DNA of 5,254 nucleotides from Thermococcus sp. (GCA_021160985.1 JAGHBN010000106.1:1-5254); one strand, 5' to 3'. Shown: positions 1 to 4,470, numbered from the stretch's first letter. Notes: generated by a model not told the origin, from the letters alone. A program made the numbers and translations.

Positions 1-75
1 GTCTACCTCGTGGGAATACTCGCCTGGATAACGGTCTTCCAGAGGTTTTACGCCGCTTACCAGAGGCTTAAGTGA
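1..75 (+). CDS. C-terminal end of a membrane protein (partial, 5' end outside window)
   Basis: An open frame enters from the left edge and ends at TGA 73-75, giving 24 visible residues that read VYLVGILAWITVF followed by QRFYAAYQRLK. The first half is a hydrophobic stretch fit for a last transmembrane helix. The second half is aromatic and basic, as expected for a short cytoplasmic tail under the positive-inside rule. Reading frame, stop and composition are seen directly. The family cannot be named from so short a tail. A box C/D guide RNA starts 12 bases after the stop, with no clear TATA box of its own at the right distance, so that RNA may be processed from the transcript of this gene. Confidence 0.6.
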   Translation, partial: VYLVGILAWITVFQRFYAAYQRLK

Positions 76-87
76 AGAAGTGGAAAA

Positions 88-149
88 GGGGAATGACGAG
101 AATTTCGCTATCTGAGGTTCCGATGAAGAGCCCTGCCGTTACCGACCCC
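88..149 (+). ncRNA. Box C/D guide sRNA (2'-O-methylation guide), probable 23S rRNA targets
   Basis: The order is terminal stem GGGG (88-91), C box ATGACGA (93-99), a 12-base guide (100-111), D' box CTGA (112-115), C' box ATGAAGA (123-129), a 12-base guide (130-141), D box CCGA (142-145) and closing stem CCCC (146-149). The terminal motif fits a kink-turn: a three-base bulge AAU, then tandem G-A pairs G95-A145 and A96-G144, then G98-C142. Guide 1, GAATTTCGCTAT, complements AUAGCGAAAUUC, matching the conserved 23S sequence GUAGCGAAAUUC with one G-U pair. The N-plus-five rule then points to C1934 (E. coli numbering). Guide 2 can pair with AACGGCGGG just before helix 69, pointing near G1903, but less exactly. 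An alternative C' box CGATGA (121-126) would leave a 15-base second guide. Spacing and boxes are seen; the targets are inferred from memory of rRNA. Confidence 0.75.
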
Positions 150-160
150 GTTTCTCCATC

Positions 161-167
161 ATTTTTA
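161..167 (+). terminator. Possible oligo-T terminator after the C/D sRNA
   Basis: ATTTTTA lies 13 bases past the closing stem of the C/D RNA. Archaeal RNA polymerase stops at short T runs in the non-template strand, so this could end the transcript of the membrane protein gene and the sRNA. It overlaps the stop codon of the convergent HAD gene. The run is only five T long, so the call is weak. Confidence 0.35.
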
Positions 168-869
168 CATTAGGCCCTTCACGATTTCAATGACGTCGCC
201 CAGCTTTGAAACGACGAAGTCGCAGTTGCTCCAGAGCTCCCTCTTCTCGGCCTTCGGGTCGAGGAGAACGCTCATCATGCCGACGTTTTTCGCCCCGACG
301 CAGTCTTTGGCTGGATTGTCTCCAACGTACAAAGCTTCGCCCGCCTCGACCCCTGCCTTTTCAAGGGCCAGCTGGAACGGCCTGGGGTGGGGCTTGTAGT
401 AGCCGGCGTCCTCGCTCGTGGTTATCGAGTCGAAGAGGTCGTAGATGCCGAGAGCCTTCAGGTGGGCCTCTATGTAGTCGTTGTCGGAGTCGGTTATGAT
501 TCCCACGTGGAGGCCGAGGTCTTTGAGGGCCTTTAGGGTCTCTACGGCATCGGGAAAGAGCTCCCCGTACTTCTCGTGCATCGCGATGCTTATCTCCCAG
601 AAGTCCTCGGGAACTTCAAAGCCGTAGCGCCCGGCAACCCTGCGCATGGCATCGGTATCAACGTCCCTGATCTTGACGTAGGGCTTGCCGGCGAGCTCTT
701 TGAAGAGGGCGGAGCTCTCGGCCTCGTACTCCTCCCAGACCTTCAGGTAGTCGAGGTCTTCCCGGCCTGCCCTCCTGAGGACTTCCTTCACAATGTTCTG
801 GTGGGTGACGTTTTCACCCTTTTTCGTTATCAGCGTCCCGACGAAGTCGAAGAAGACTGCTCCTAGCAT
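165..869 (-). CDS. HAD-superfamily hydrolase, phosphatase/dehalogenase-like, 234 residues
   Basis: All HAD motifs are in order. Motif I is FFDFVGTLI with nucleophile D8. A helical cap inserted after motif I covers about residues 15-100. Motif II is GIITDS with T126. Motif III is K159 in YYKPHP. Motif IV is VGDNPAKD (182-189), whose acidic residues D184 and D189 would bind Mg2+. This suggests a soluble cytoplasmic phosphatase or related hydrolase acting on a small phosphorylated or halogenated substrate; the substrate cannot be read. The second Asp of motif I, normally the general acid/base in phosphatases, is Val here (D-F-V-G-T), so catalysis may differ from classic HAD phosphatases. The start at 869 is chosen because GGTGGT lies five bases upstream and a TATA box sits about 35 bases upstream. 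A longer frame to 929 would add residues unlike HAD N termini and swallow that promoter. It diverges from the RAM-domain gene. Confidence 0.85.
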   Translation of the reverse strand: MLGAVFFDFVGTLITKKGENVTHQNIVKEVLRRAGREDLDYLKVWEEYEAESSALFKELAGKPYVKIRDVDTDAMRRVAGRYGFEVPEDFWEISIAMHEKYGELFPDAVETLKALKDLGLHVGIITDSDNDYIEAHLKALGIYDLFDSITTSEDAGYYKPHPRPFQLALEKAGVEAGEALYVGDNPAKDCVGAKNVGMMSVLLDPKAEKRELWSNCDFVVSKLGDVIEIVKGLM

Positions 870-873
870 TGCA

Positions 874-879
874 ACCACC
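874..879 (-). promoter_or_regulatory. Ribosome binding site deciding the HAD start
   Basis: On the minus strand GGTGGT stands five bases before ATG 869-867. It pairs with the CACC core at the 3' end of archaeal 16S rRNA and supports this start over the ATG at 929. Confidence 0.6.
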
Positions 880-899
880 GCTAATAATTTGGGAAATGG

Positions 900-908
900 C
901 ATTAAAAC
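900..908 (-). promoter_or_regulatory. TATA box for the HAD hydrolase gene
   Basis: The minus strand reads GTTTTAATG, an archaeal box A-like element. Its centre near 904 puts the transcription start near 879, giving a leader of about ten bases that begins at the ribosome binding site. The position is inferred from spacing only. Confidence 0.5.
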
Positions 909-936
909 CGTTCCTTGGCACAACGACAACCTGGGG

Positions 937-951
937 ATGAAAAGTTTTCAT
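937..951. promoter_or_regulatory. Palindromic operator candidate, Lrp/AsnC (FL11) type
   Basis: ATGAAAAGTTTTCAT is a perfect palindrome with 7-base arms around one central G. It contains TGAAA-AGT-TTTCA, which fits the TGAAANNNTTTCA consensus known for the Pyrococcus feast/famine regulator FL11. It lies between the divergent promoters, about 28 bases beyond the HAD TATA box and 34 bases before the TATA box of the RAM-domain gene, so it could control either or both. A second overlapping inverted repeat, AAGTTT-TCAT-AAACTT (942-957), shares half of it. The palindrome is seen directly; binding by an Lrp/AsnC protein is inferred. Confidence 0.55.
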
Positions 952-984
952 AAACTTGCGCCTGTGACAGAAAAACGTTGGAAA

Positions 985-993
985 GGCTTTTAT
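985..993 (+). promoter_or_regulatory. TATA box for the RAM-domain gene
   Basis: GGCTTTTAT, preceded by the purine-rich BRE-like GAAA, is centred near 990. That places transcription initiation near 1014-1016, directly ahead of the ribosome binding site. It also rules out the upstream ATG at 978, which lies before this box. Confidence 0.6.
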
Positions 994-1015
994 CCGCTCC
1001 GAGAGAGAAAAACGC

Positions 1016-1023
1016 GGAGGAGG
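1016..1023 (+). promoter_or_regulatory. Strong ribosome binding site deciding the RAM-gene start
   Basis: GGAGGAGG precedes ATG 1026-1028, and GGAGGTGAT runs into the start codon itself. This is near-complete complementarity to the 16S rRNA tail (AUCACCUCC) and fixes the start at 1026. Confidence 0.7.
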
Positions 1024-1025
1024 TG

Positions 1026-1304
1026 ATGGTAATCGAGGCTATACTCCTCGTCTGGGGTGTCCGGGACGAGGTTTTGGAAAAGCTCCCCGTGGAGGGGTAC
1101 TGGCTCTATGGGGAGTACGATTTCATAGCAAAGGTCGAATTCCGGGACGAATTCGAAATGGAAGAGTTCATGAGAGACCTCACGAGGATAATCCACGGTG
1201 GAACCTTTAAGCTCATCCCTGTAATGATTTCGGCAACCAAAACTTGTGAAGACGGCGGAGCTAAAATAGAAGTGTTGGAGAGCGTCAGAGCTTTGGTCCC
1301 ATGA
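1026..1304 (+). CDS. Stand-alone Lrp/AsnC effector (RAM) domain protein, 92 residues
   Basis: The protein begins MVIEAILLVWGVRDEVLEKL and continues through GYWLYGEYDFIAKVEF to LTRIIHGGTFKLIPVMISA. This is the beta-alpha-beta-beta-alpha-beta pattern of the RAM (ligand-binding) domain of Lrp/AsnC regulators, with the typical YGEYDxxxKVE segment in the second and third strands (about residues 25-41). The helix-turn-helix part of full Lrp proteins is absent, so it cannot bind DNA by that route. Pyrococcus has stand-alone RAM proteins (DM1 and kin) that form rings and are thought to bind amino acids and assemble with full-length relatives. The last 20 residues after about 72 are an extension beyond the usual domain of about 75. 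It diverges from the HAD gene across a possible Lrp-type operator, and its 3' end overlaps the convergent ASCH gene by 20 bases. Fold assignment is fairly sure; ligand and partner are unknown. Confidence 0.75.
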   Translation: MVIEAILLVWGVRDEVLEKLPVEGYWLYGEYDFIAKVEFRDEFEMEEFMRDLTRIIHGGTFKLIPVMISATKTCEDGGAKIEVLESVRALVP

Positions 1305-1854
1305 TTCCCTTCTTTTTCAGCTCCTCGTAGGCCCTCCTGAGGGCTTCCCGTATCAGATAGCGCTTGTTCAGACCTCCGAGCCTGTGGGCGGCCTTTCTCA
1401 GACTGCCCGCACGGAGAAAGAGTTCGAGGAGCTTCCTGTCCTCTTCGGGGAGGTCTAGGTGTTTGAGGGCCTTCTCCGCTATTTCTATCGGTAAGTTCCC
1501 CTCGTAGGCGTAGTCCGAGCTCATAACGGGGTTCTCAAAGCGCTCCACGACGCGGAAGGCTATGGTGTGGGCAGTGGAGTCCTCGTTGAGATACTTGTAG
1601 TGGCTCTTGAGGGCTTTTATCAGCTCCTCCCTGTTCGAAAACCCGTCAAGGATGGCGTCCTCATCGGTGAGCTCGCCAACGGGTTTGCTATCGACCCGCT
1701 CGATCACGGCTTTCGCTATGACGCGGCCTCCCGAGTGGATGAGAACCTCATCCCCCGGCTCGAGGTTGGGTTTTCTGCCGAGCCTTACCGTAGCCCTCTT
1801 CTTTCCGTTAAGTATGGCTTCGGCGTAGCGTCCATCAAACTCGAGGTGCTTCAT
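1285..1854 (-). CDS. ASCH-domain protein with C-terminal helical, HTH-like extension, 189 residues
   Basis: Residues 1-107 form an ASCH domain, a PUA-related beta-barrel thought to bind RNA. The signature is GKKRATVR (17-24), followed by PGDEVLIH (33-40) and the closing strand TIAFRVVERFE (97-107). Residues 121-184 are predicted wholly helical and basic; RAGSLRKAAHRLGG followed by LNKRYLIREALRRAYEELKKK resembles a winged or plain helix-turn-helix with a long final helix, so this part may bind nucleic acid too. Family ASCH proteins are often 100-150 residues, so the extension is notable. The start ATG 1854 lies three bases after the stop of the preceding ASCH gene, with GAGGGGTGA overlapping that stop as ribosome binding site, so the two are one operon. 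The stop falls inside the 3' end of the RAM gene. The ASCH call is firm; the HTH reading and any RNA target are inferred. Confidence 0.8.
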   Translation of the reverse strand: MKHLEFDGRYAEAILNGKKRATVRLGRKPNLEPGDEVLIHSGGRVIAKAVIERVDSKPVGELTDEDAILDGFSNREELIKALKSHYKYLNEDSTAHTIAFRVVERFENPVMSSDYAYEGNLPIEIAEKALKHLDLPEEDRKLLELFLRAGSLRKAAHRLGGLNKRYLIREALRRAYEELKKKGIMGPKL

Positions 1855-1857
1855 GGC

Positions 1858-2193
1858 TCACCCCTCGCCGGCCAGCTTGAACTTTATGGCTATAACCCCG
1901 TAGCGGTTCTCCTTCCACTTCGGATACATGCCGTGGAACCTCTTTACCGCCCTCTCAAAGCTCGGCTCGTCGGGGAATATTTTCTCAATCGGCTCCTCAC
2001 GGAGAACCTGTCGGAACGTTTCGTAGCGCTTCACTCCCGTGACCACAGCTGGGACCTGCTCGTTGAAAATTATCTTGTCTCCTGGCTGGATTCCCCTCAG
2101 CTGGGGGTAGGCCACCCTTACCTCTATTTTCTTTCTGCCGGACTTGATGTGTTCGAGGTATTCGTCTCTTACCCTGAGTCGGTAAACTCTCAT
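1858..2193 (-). CDS. Small ASCH-domain protein, 111 residues
   Basis: A single ASCH domain fills the protein: an N-terminal strand and helix MRVYRLRVRDEYLEHIKSG, the signature GRKKIEVRV (19-27), the turn IQPGDKIIFNE (35-45), and the C-terminal strand GVIAIKFKL (99-107). The glutamate in K-x-E-V-R, where the downstream paralogue has threonine, marks a different ASCH subfamily. ASCH proteins are small cytoplasmic PUA-like proteins proposed to bind RNA or modified nucleosides, and some have amidohydrolase activity; nothing here decides between these. It is the first gene of a two-gene operon with the longer ASCH protein. The ATG at 2193 follows GAGTGAT, a modest ribosome binding site. It diverges from the pilin-peptidase pair, with which it may share a symmetric TATA sequence. 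Confidence 0.8.
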   Translation of the reverse strand: MRVYRLRVRDEYLEHIKSGRKKIEVRVAYPQLRGIQPGDKIIFNEQVPAVVTGVKRYETFRQVLREEPIEKIFPDEPSFERAVKRFHGMYPKWKENRYGVIAIKFKLAGEG

Positions 2194-2235
2194 CTTCCAT
2201 CACTCTCTCTTTTTCAGCCTTAACTCAATGGAAAC

Positions 2236-2245
2236 TTTTAAATTC
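2236..2245. promoter_or_regulatory. Shared, nearly symmetric TATA element for divergent genes
   Basis: TTTTAAATTC contains the self-complementary TTTAAA (2237-2242). On the plus strand it puts initiation near 2265, about 14 bases before the pilin ATG and just ahead of its AGGTGTGA site. On the minus strand the same box would start RNA near 2215, about 20 bases before the ASCH ATG. A second minus-strand candidate, AGTTAAGG (2219-2226), would give an almost leaderless mRNA. Both readings rest on spacing. Confidence 0.5.
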
Positions 2246-2278
2246 TTTAGTGTGGGATATAGGTATAGGTGTGAGATT

Positions 2279-2446
2279 ATGAAACGTGGTGCCCAAGCGG
2301 CCATCGAGTACCTTTTTATGCTCGCAGCGGTGCTGGTTCTTGTCCTCTACGCAGCGAGGGTCGTGCTGGATGGCACGCGCAGGATGACGGATGAGATTGA
2401 GAACTACGTTAGAACGGTACGTGAGCAGATTCTTGAAGGCCTTTGA
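2279..2446 (+). CDS. Class III signal-peptide (type IV pilin-like) protein, 55 residues
   Basis: The N terminus MKRGAQAAIEYLFML, followed by AAVLVLVLYAARVVL, is a class III signal peptide: a short basic leader, the Q-x-x-x-E-Y-L motif (Q5, E9), then a hydrophobic helix to about residue 29. EppA-type peptidases cut just before the glutamine, here after A4, leaving a mature pilin-like peptide of 51 residues. After the membrane helix only an amphipathic, charged stretch of about 26 residues remains, so this is too small for a classic globular pilin. It may be a minor pilin, an anchoring subunit or a helix-only filament component of the cell surface. The start at 2279 is chosen because AGGTGTGAG stands just upstream and the TATA box gives a short leader; the longer frame from 2228 would bury the signal peptide. 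The A24 peptidase follows after nine bases. Confidence 0.8.
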   Translation: MKRGAQAAIEYLFMLAAVLVLVLYAARVVLDGTRRMTDEIENYVRTVREQILEGL

Positions 2447-2455
2447 GGTGAAATC

Positions 2456-3661
2456 ATGGAGTATTTTCCCCTTCTTCTCGGAGTGGTTATGGGGGCTATT
2501 ACTTCCTACACTGACATAAAAACGGGGTTTATAGACGATATTCACGTTTTCCCTACCCTTGTTCTCATTGGGAAGCTTCTCGGCTGGGAAAACGAAGAGC
2601 CGGAGGGTATTCTGGACAGGATCCCAGTCCCAGTTGTTGAGGGCGGGATAGTTTACTACCTCTACCGAGGGCTTTCGTCTGGAGACTCCATGCTGGCTTT
2701 ATCCGGTCTGCTGGGATTTCTCGTGGGCCTTGGACTGGGGTGGATACTTTACTACCTTGGCGGCTGGGCCAGCGGTGACGCCGTAATCCTCGCCGGGTTT
2801 TCGGCCCTCCTCCCGTACGCTCCAGCCTCGGCTAAGGTGGTGCCCCCCTACGGCGTTGATTATCCCCTCTACCCCCTCACAATATTTTTGAACAGTCTGA
2901 TGGCGGTGTTTCCTTTCATCTTCATGTACGCACTCGGTGTTATAGTTTATAGGAGGGAGTTTGGCGAGCTTAAAGACATCCTGGTATCGCGCGTCGGAAT
3001 AACGATTCAGCTTGGAATATGGCTGATGGCGGCCTACGGAATACGGCTGGTACTGGCCAACCTTACGGGATGGATGCTGGTCGGGGTTGGCTCCTGGATT
3101 TTTGTAATGGTTCTTTTGTATGTGTTTGGCAGGTACAGGAAAGCTGGGACCATAATAGGGGTTGCTGTGATCGGTTTCATGATATATCTTAATCCAGAGG
3201 GCACGCTGCTCTCTCTGTTGAGGCTGGTGGCAATTCTGTACCTCTTCAGACTGTTCTACGCCGTAGTTTCGTACATCAGGAAGAGAGTCCTTATGGAGGA
3301 GGTTCCGGTAGAAGCGCTCAGGGAATGGGATATTCTTGGAGAAACGATTTATGAATACAACATGTGGCCAATGAGGGACAGGCGTTCTTTCTGGGATCGC
3401 ATAAAGGAGGCGGTTGGAAATAAGGATGTCTCCGCTTTAAGGAACCCTCAGGGCCGGATAATTGCTTCGCCAACTGCGGAGGGTCTTACAAAAGAGCAGA
3501 TTGAAGAACTCAGGAGATACGTGGAAATGGGAATGCTCGAAAACCGTTTCCTGAGAAAGAAGTCGATGCCCTTTGCCCCGGCGCTCTTCATCGGCTTCCT
3601 GATAAGCTACTTCTGGGGCGACCTGTTCTGGTGGATTCAGCTCAAGATGGCTGGGCTCTGA
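2456..3661 (+). CDS. Archaeal A24 prepilin peptidase, EppA/FlaK-like, 401 residues
   Basis: This polytopic membrane aspartic protease would cut class III signal peptides of pilin-like proteins at the cytoplasmic face. The two catalytic aspartates are visible: D20 in SYTDIKTGFI and D108 in GWASGDAVILAG, the equivalent of GxGD, here with Ser before Gly-Asp. Hydrophobic segments lie at about 1-18, 60-72, 79-101, 105-123, 140-164, 180-201, 204-224, 229-246, 250-275 and 371-390. Residues 276-370 form a charged cytoplasmic insert, and the region from about 285 to the end, with GLTKEQIEELRR and KKSMPFAPALFIGFLI, resembles the archaeal A24 C-terminal domain. At 401 residues it is longer than bacterial A24 enzymes, as expected for archaeal members with this domain. 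GAGGTGA precedes the ATG. It is nine bases after the class III pilin-like gene, so substrate and enzyme are co-transcribed. EppA is the likelier subgroup given the neighbour; FlaK-type is the alternative. Confidence 0.85.
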   Translation: MEYFPLLLGVVMGAITSYTDIKTGFIDDIHVFPTLVLIGKLLGWENEEPEGILDRIPVPVVEGGIVYYLYRGLSSGDSMLALSGLLGFLVGLGLGWILYYLGGWASGDAVILAGFSALLPYAPASAKVVPPYGVDYPLYPLTIFLNSLMAVFPFIFMYALGVIVYRREFGELKDILVSRVGITIQLGIWLMAAYGIRLVLANLTGWMLVGVGSWIFVMVLLYVFGRYRKAGTIIGVAVIGFMIYLNPEGTLLSLLRLVAILYLFRLFYAVVSYIRKRVLMEEVPVEALREWDILGETIYEYNMWPMRDRRSFWDRIKEAVGNKDVSALRNPQGRIIASPTAEGLTKEQIEELRRYVEMGMLENRFLRKKSMPFAPALFIGFLISYFWGDLFWWIQLKMAGL

Positions 3662-3669
3662 CCGAGTTA

Positions 3670-3679
3670 GGCTTTTAAG
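3670..3679 (+). promoter_or_regulatory. TATA box for the H/ACA-C/D guide RNA unit
   Basis: GGCTTTTAAG begins nine bases after the peptidase stop and matches the TATA boxes of other genes in the window. Its centre near 3676 puts initiation at about 3701, exactly where the H/ACA RNA begins. No other strong box precedes the downstream C/D RNA, so one promoter probably serves both. Confidence 0.65.
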
Positions 3680-3699
3680 TCTCTGTGCGGAGAAATCAT

Positions 3700-3764
3700 T
3701 GCCGGCCCGGCTGCCGCCCTCTCCGCCGAGGAGTGAGGCGGGGGTTCCGGTCGGGCCGACAGGG
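3700..3764 (+). ncRNA. H/ACA guide sRNA with k-loop, probable 16S rRNA pseudouridylation guide
   Basis: A single archaeal H/ACA hairpin can be drawn. The lower stem pairs 3703-3712 (CGGCCCGGCT) with 3749-3758 (GGTCGGGCCG), ten pairs including two G-U. The ACA box follows at 3759-3761. The upper stem CCGCC (3723-3727) pairs with GGCGG (3737-3741) and may extend three pairs downward. It is capped by a k-loop, GA (3728-3729), five bases, GA (3735-3736), which makes the tandem G-A pairs bound by L7Ae. The pocket arms are 3713-3719 and 3745-3748. TTCC and CCGCC in the arms pair with GGAA and GGCGG around UU in the archaeal 16S sequence GGAAUUGGCGG, predicting pseudouridine at U920 (E. coli numbering). 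The pocket top lies 14 bases from ACA, as the family rule demands. Structure is seen; the target is inferred. Confidence 0.8.
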
Positions 3765-3819
3765 GGATGACGAGCTTTTGCTTTGCCGACCGGTGACGAG
3801 CACGCCCTTCACGGACCCC
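3762..3819 (+). ncRNA. Box C/D guide sRNA, probable 23S rRNA target, fused to H/ACA RNA
   Basis: The layout is stem GGGG (3762-3765), C box ATGACGA (3767-3773), 12-base guide (3774-3785), D' box CCGA (3786-3789), a four-base spacer, C' box TGACGA (3794-3799), 12-base guide (3800-3811), D box CGGA (3812-3815) and stem CCCC (3816-3819). Both guides are exactly 12 bases, the archaeal norm. The terminal kink-turn has bulge GAU and tandem G-A pairs G3769-A3815 and A3770-G3814. The second guide, GCACGCCCTTCA, complements UGAAGGGCGUGC, a conserved archaeal version of the 23S 5' region (GAUGAAGGACGUGC in E. coli), pointing to 2'-O-methylation at G54 (E. coli numbering). The first guide, GCTTTTGCTTTG, has a target CAAAGCAAAAGC that I do not recognise with certainty. 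The D boxes CCGA and CGGA are unusual. The 3' end overlaps the end of the convergent HAD gene. Confidence 0.75.
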
Positions 3820-4441
3820 GCTCTTCTATAAGCCCCTTGATAATCTCTGTGATCTCGTAGAGGCTCTCAACGTTGTGGTCTCCTTCCACACCCTCGTGCG
3901 GGTTTATCGCTATGCTGACGTCGGCTTCCTTAAACATGCTCAGGTCGTTGTATCCGTCTCCAACGGCTATTGTAAGTTCAGGCCTGAGCTCTTCCTTGAG
4001 CTTTCGGAGTATGGTCCCTTTGCTCTGGAAGTCGACTATGGGGTTCACCTTACCGGTGACCACACCGTTTTCGAAAATCAGCTCGTTTGCAAAGACGTAG
4101 TCGACTCCGAGCTCTCTGGCTATCCTTCTCGCGAGGCACATGAGGCCGCTGCTGAGTATCGCTATCTTAAAGTTGTTCTCCCGGAGAAACTCGATGAGCT
4201 CCCTGGCCCCGTCCATGTACTCCACGGAGTTCGCCCATTCCATTATTTCCTCCTTTGTCCGGCCCTTCCAGAGTGAGGCGTCCAGGTCAGCCCACTCCAC
4301 GTAGTCTATTTTTCCTGCGAAGAACAGCTCGGCGTATTCTTTTCCTTTTTCCCAGGTTCCGAACTTCTTGTGGAGCTCGACCCAGCTGGAGACGGATTTT
4401 ACCAGCGTCCCCTCGAGATCAAATGCTATGAGCCTGACCAT
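3809..4441 (-). CDS. HAD phosphatase, phosphoserine phosphatase (SerB)-like, 210 residues
   Basis: Length and motif order match archaeal phosphoserine phosphatases of about 210 residues. Motif I is AFDLEGTLV with nucleophile D8. Motif II is ILSSGL with S98. Motif III is K141 in FQSKGTIL. Motif IV is VGDGYNDLSMF with D162 and D166, and it is followed by the typical ADVSIAINP. A small helical cap lies between motifs I and II (about 15-75). It would hydrolyse a phosphomonoester, phosphoserine being the family default, in the cytoplasm. The general acid/base position of motif I is Glu10 rather than Asp, as also occurs in ThrH-type enzymes, so the substrate is not settled. The start ATG 4441 has AGGTGGT upstream and a TATA box about 35 bases away. 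The last codons overlap the box D end of the opposite-strand C/D RNA. It follows pcm on the same strand but has its own promoter. Confidence 0.85.
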   Translation of the reverse strand: MVRLIAFDLEGTLVKSVSSWVELHKKFGTWEKGKEYAELFFAGKIDYVEWADLDASLWKGRTKEEIMEWANSVEYMDGARELIEFLRENNFKIAILSSGLMCLARRIARELGVDYVFANELIFENGVVTGKVNPIVDFQSKGTILRKLKEELRPELTIAVGDGYNDLSMFKEADVSIAINPHEGVEGDHNVESLYEITEIIKGLIEERGP

Positions 4442-4470
4442 CTTACCACCTGAAAAGAGAGGGAGGAGAA

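Noticed and set aside
870..929. N-terminal extension of the HAD gene to an ATG at 929
   Set aside because: It would include the TATA box and ribosome binding site, and HAD proteins begin within a few residues of motif I, as the ATG at 869 gives.
978..1025. Earlier ATG for the RAM-domain gene
   Set aside because: It lies upstream of the TATA box at 985-993, and the GGAGGAGG site points to the ATG at 1026.
1567..2223. Long plus-strand open frame of 218 codons across the two ASCH genes
   Set aside because: It is antisense to two well-supported ASCH genes, spans their junction, has no ribosome binding site or family resemblance, and is explained by the codon bias of the real strand.
2254..2270. 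Short direct repeats TATAGG between the TATA box and the pilin start
   Set aside because: Only two imperfect copies within the short leader region; no sign of a repeat family or operator symmetry.
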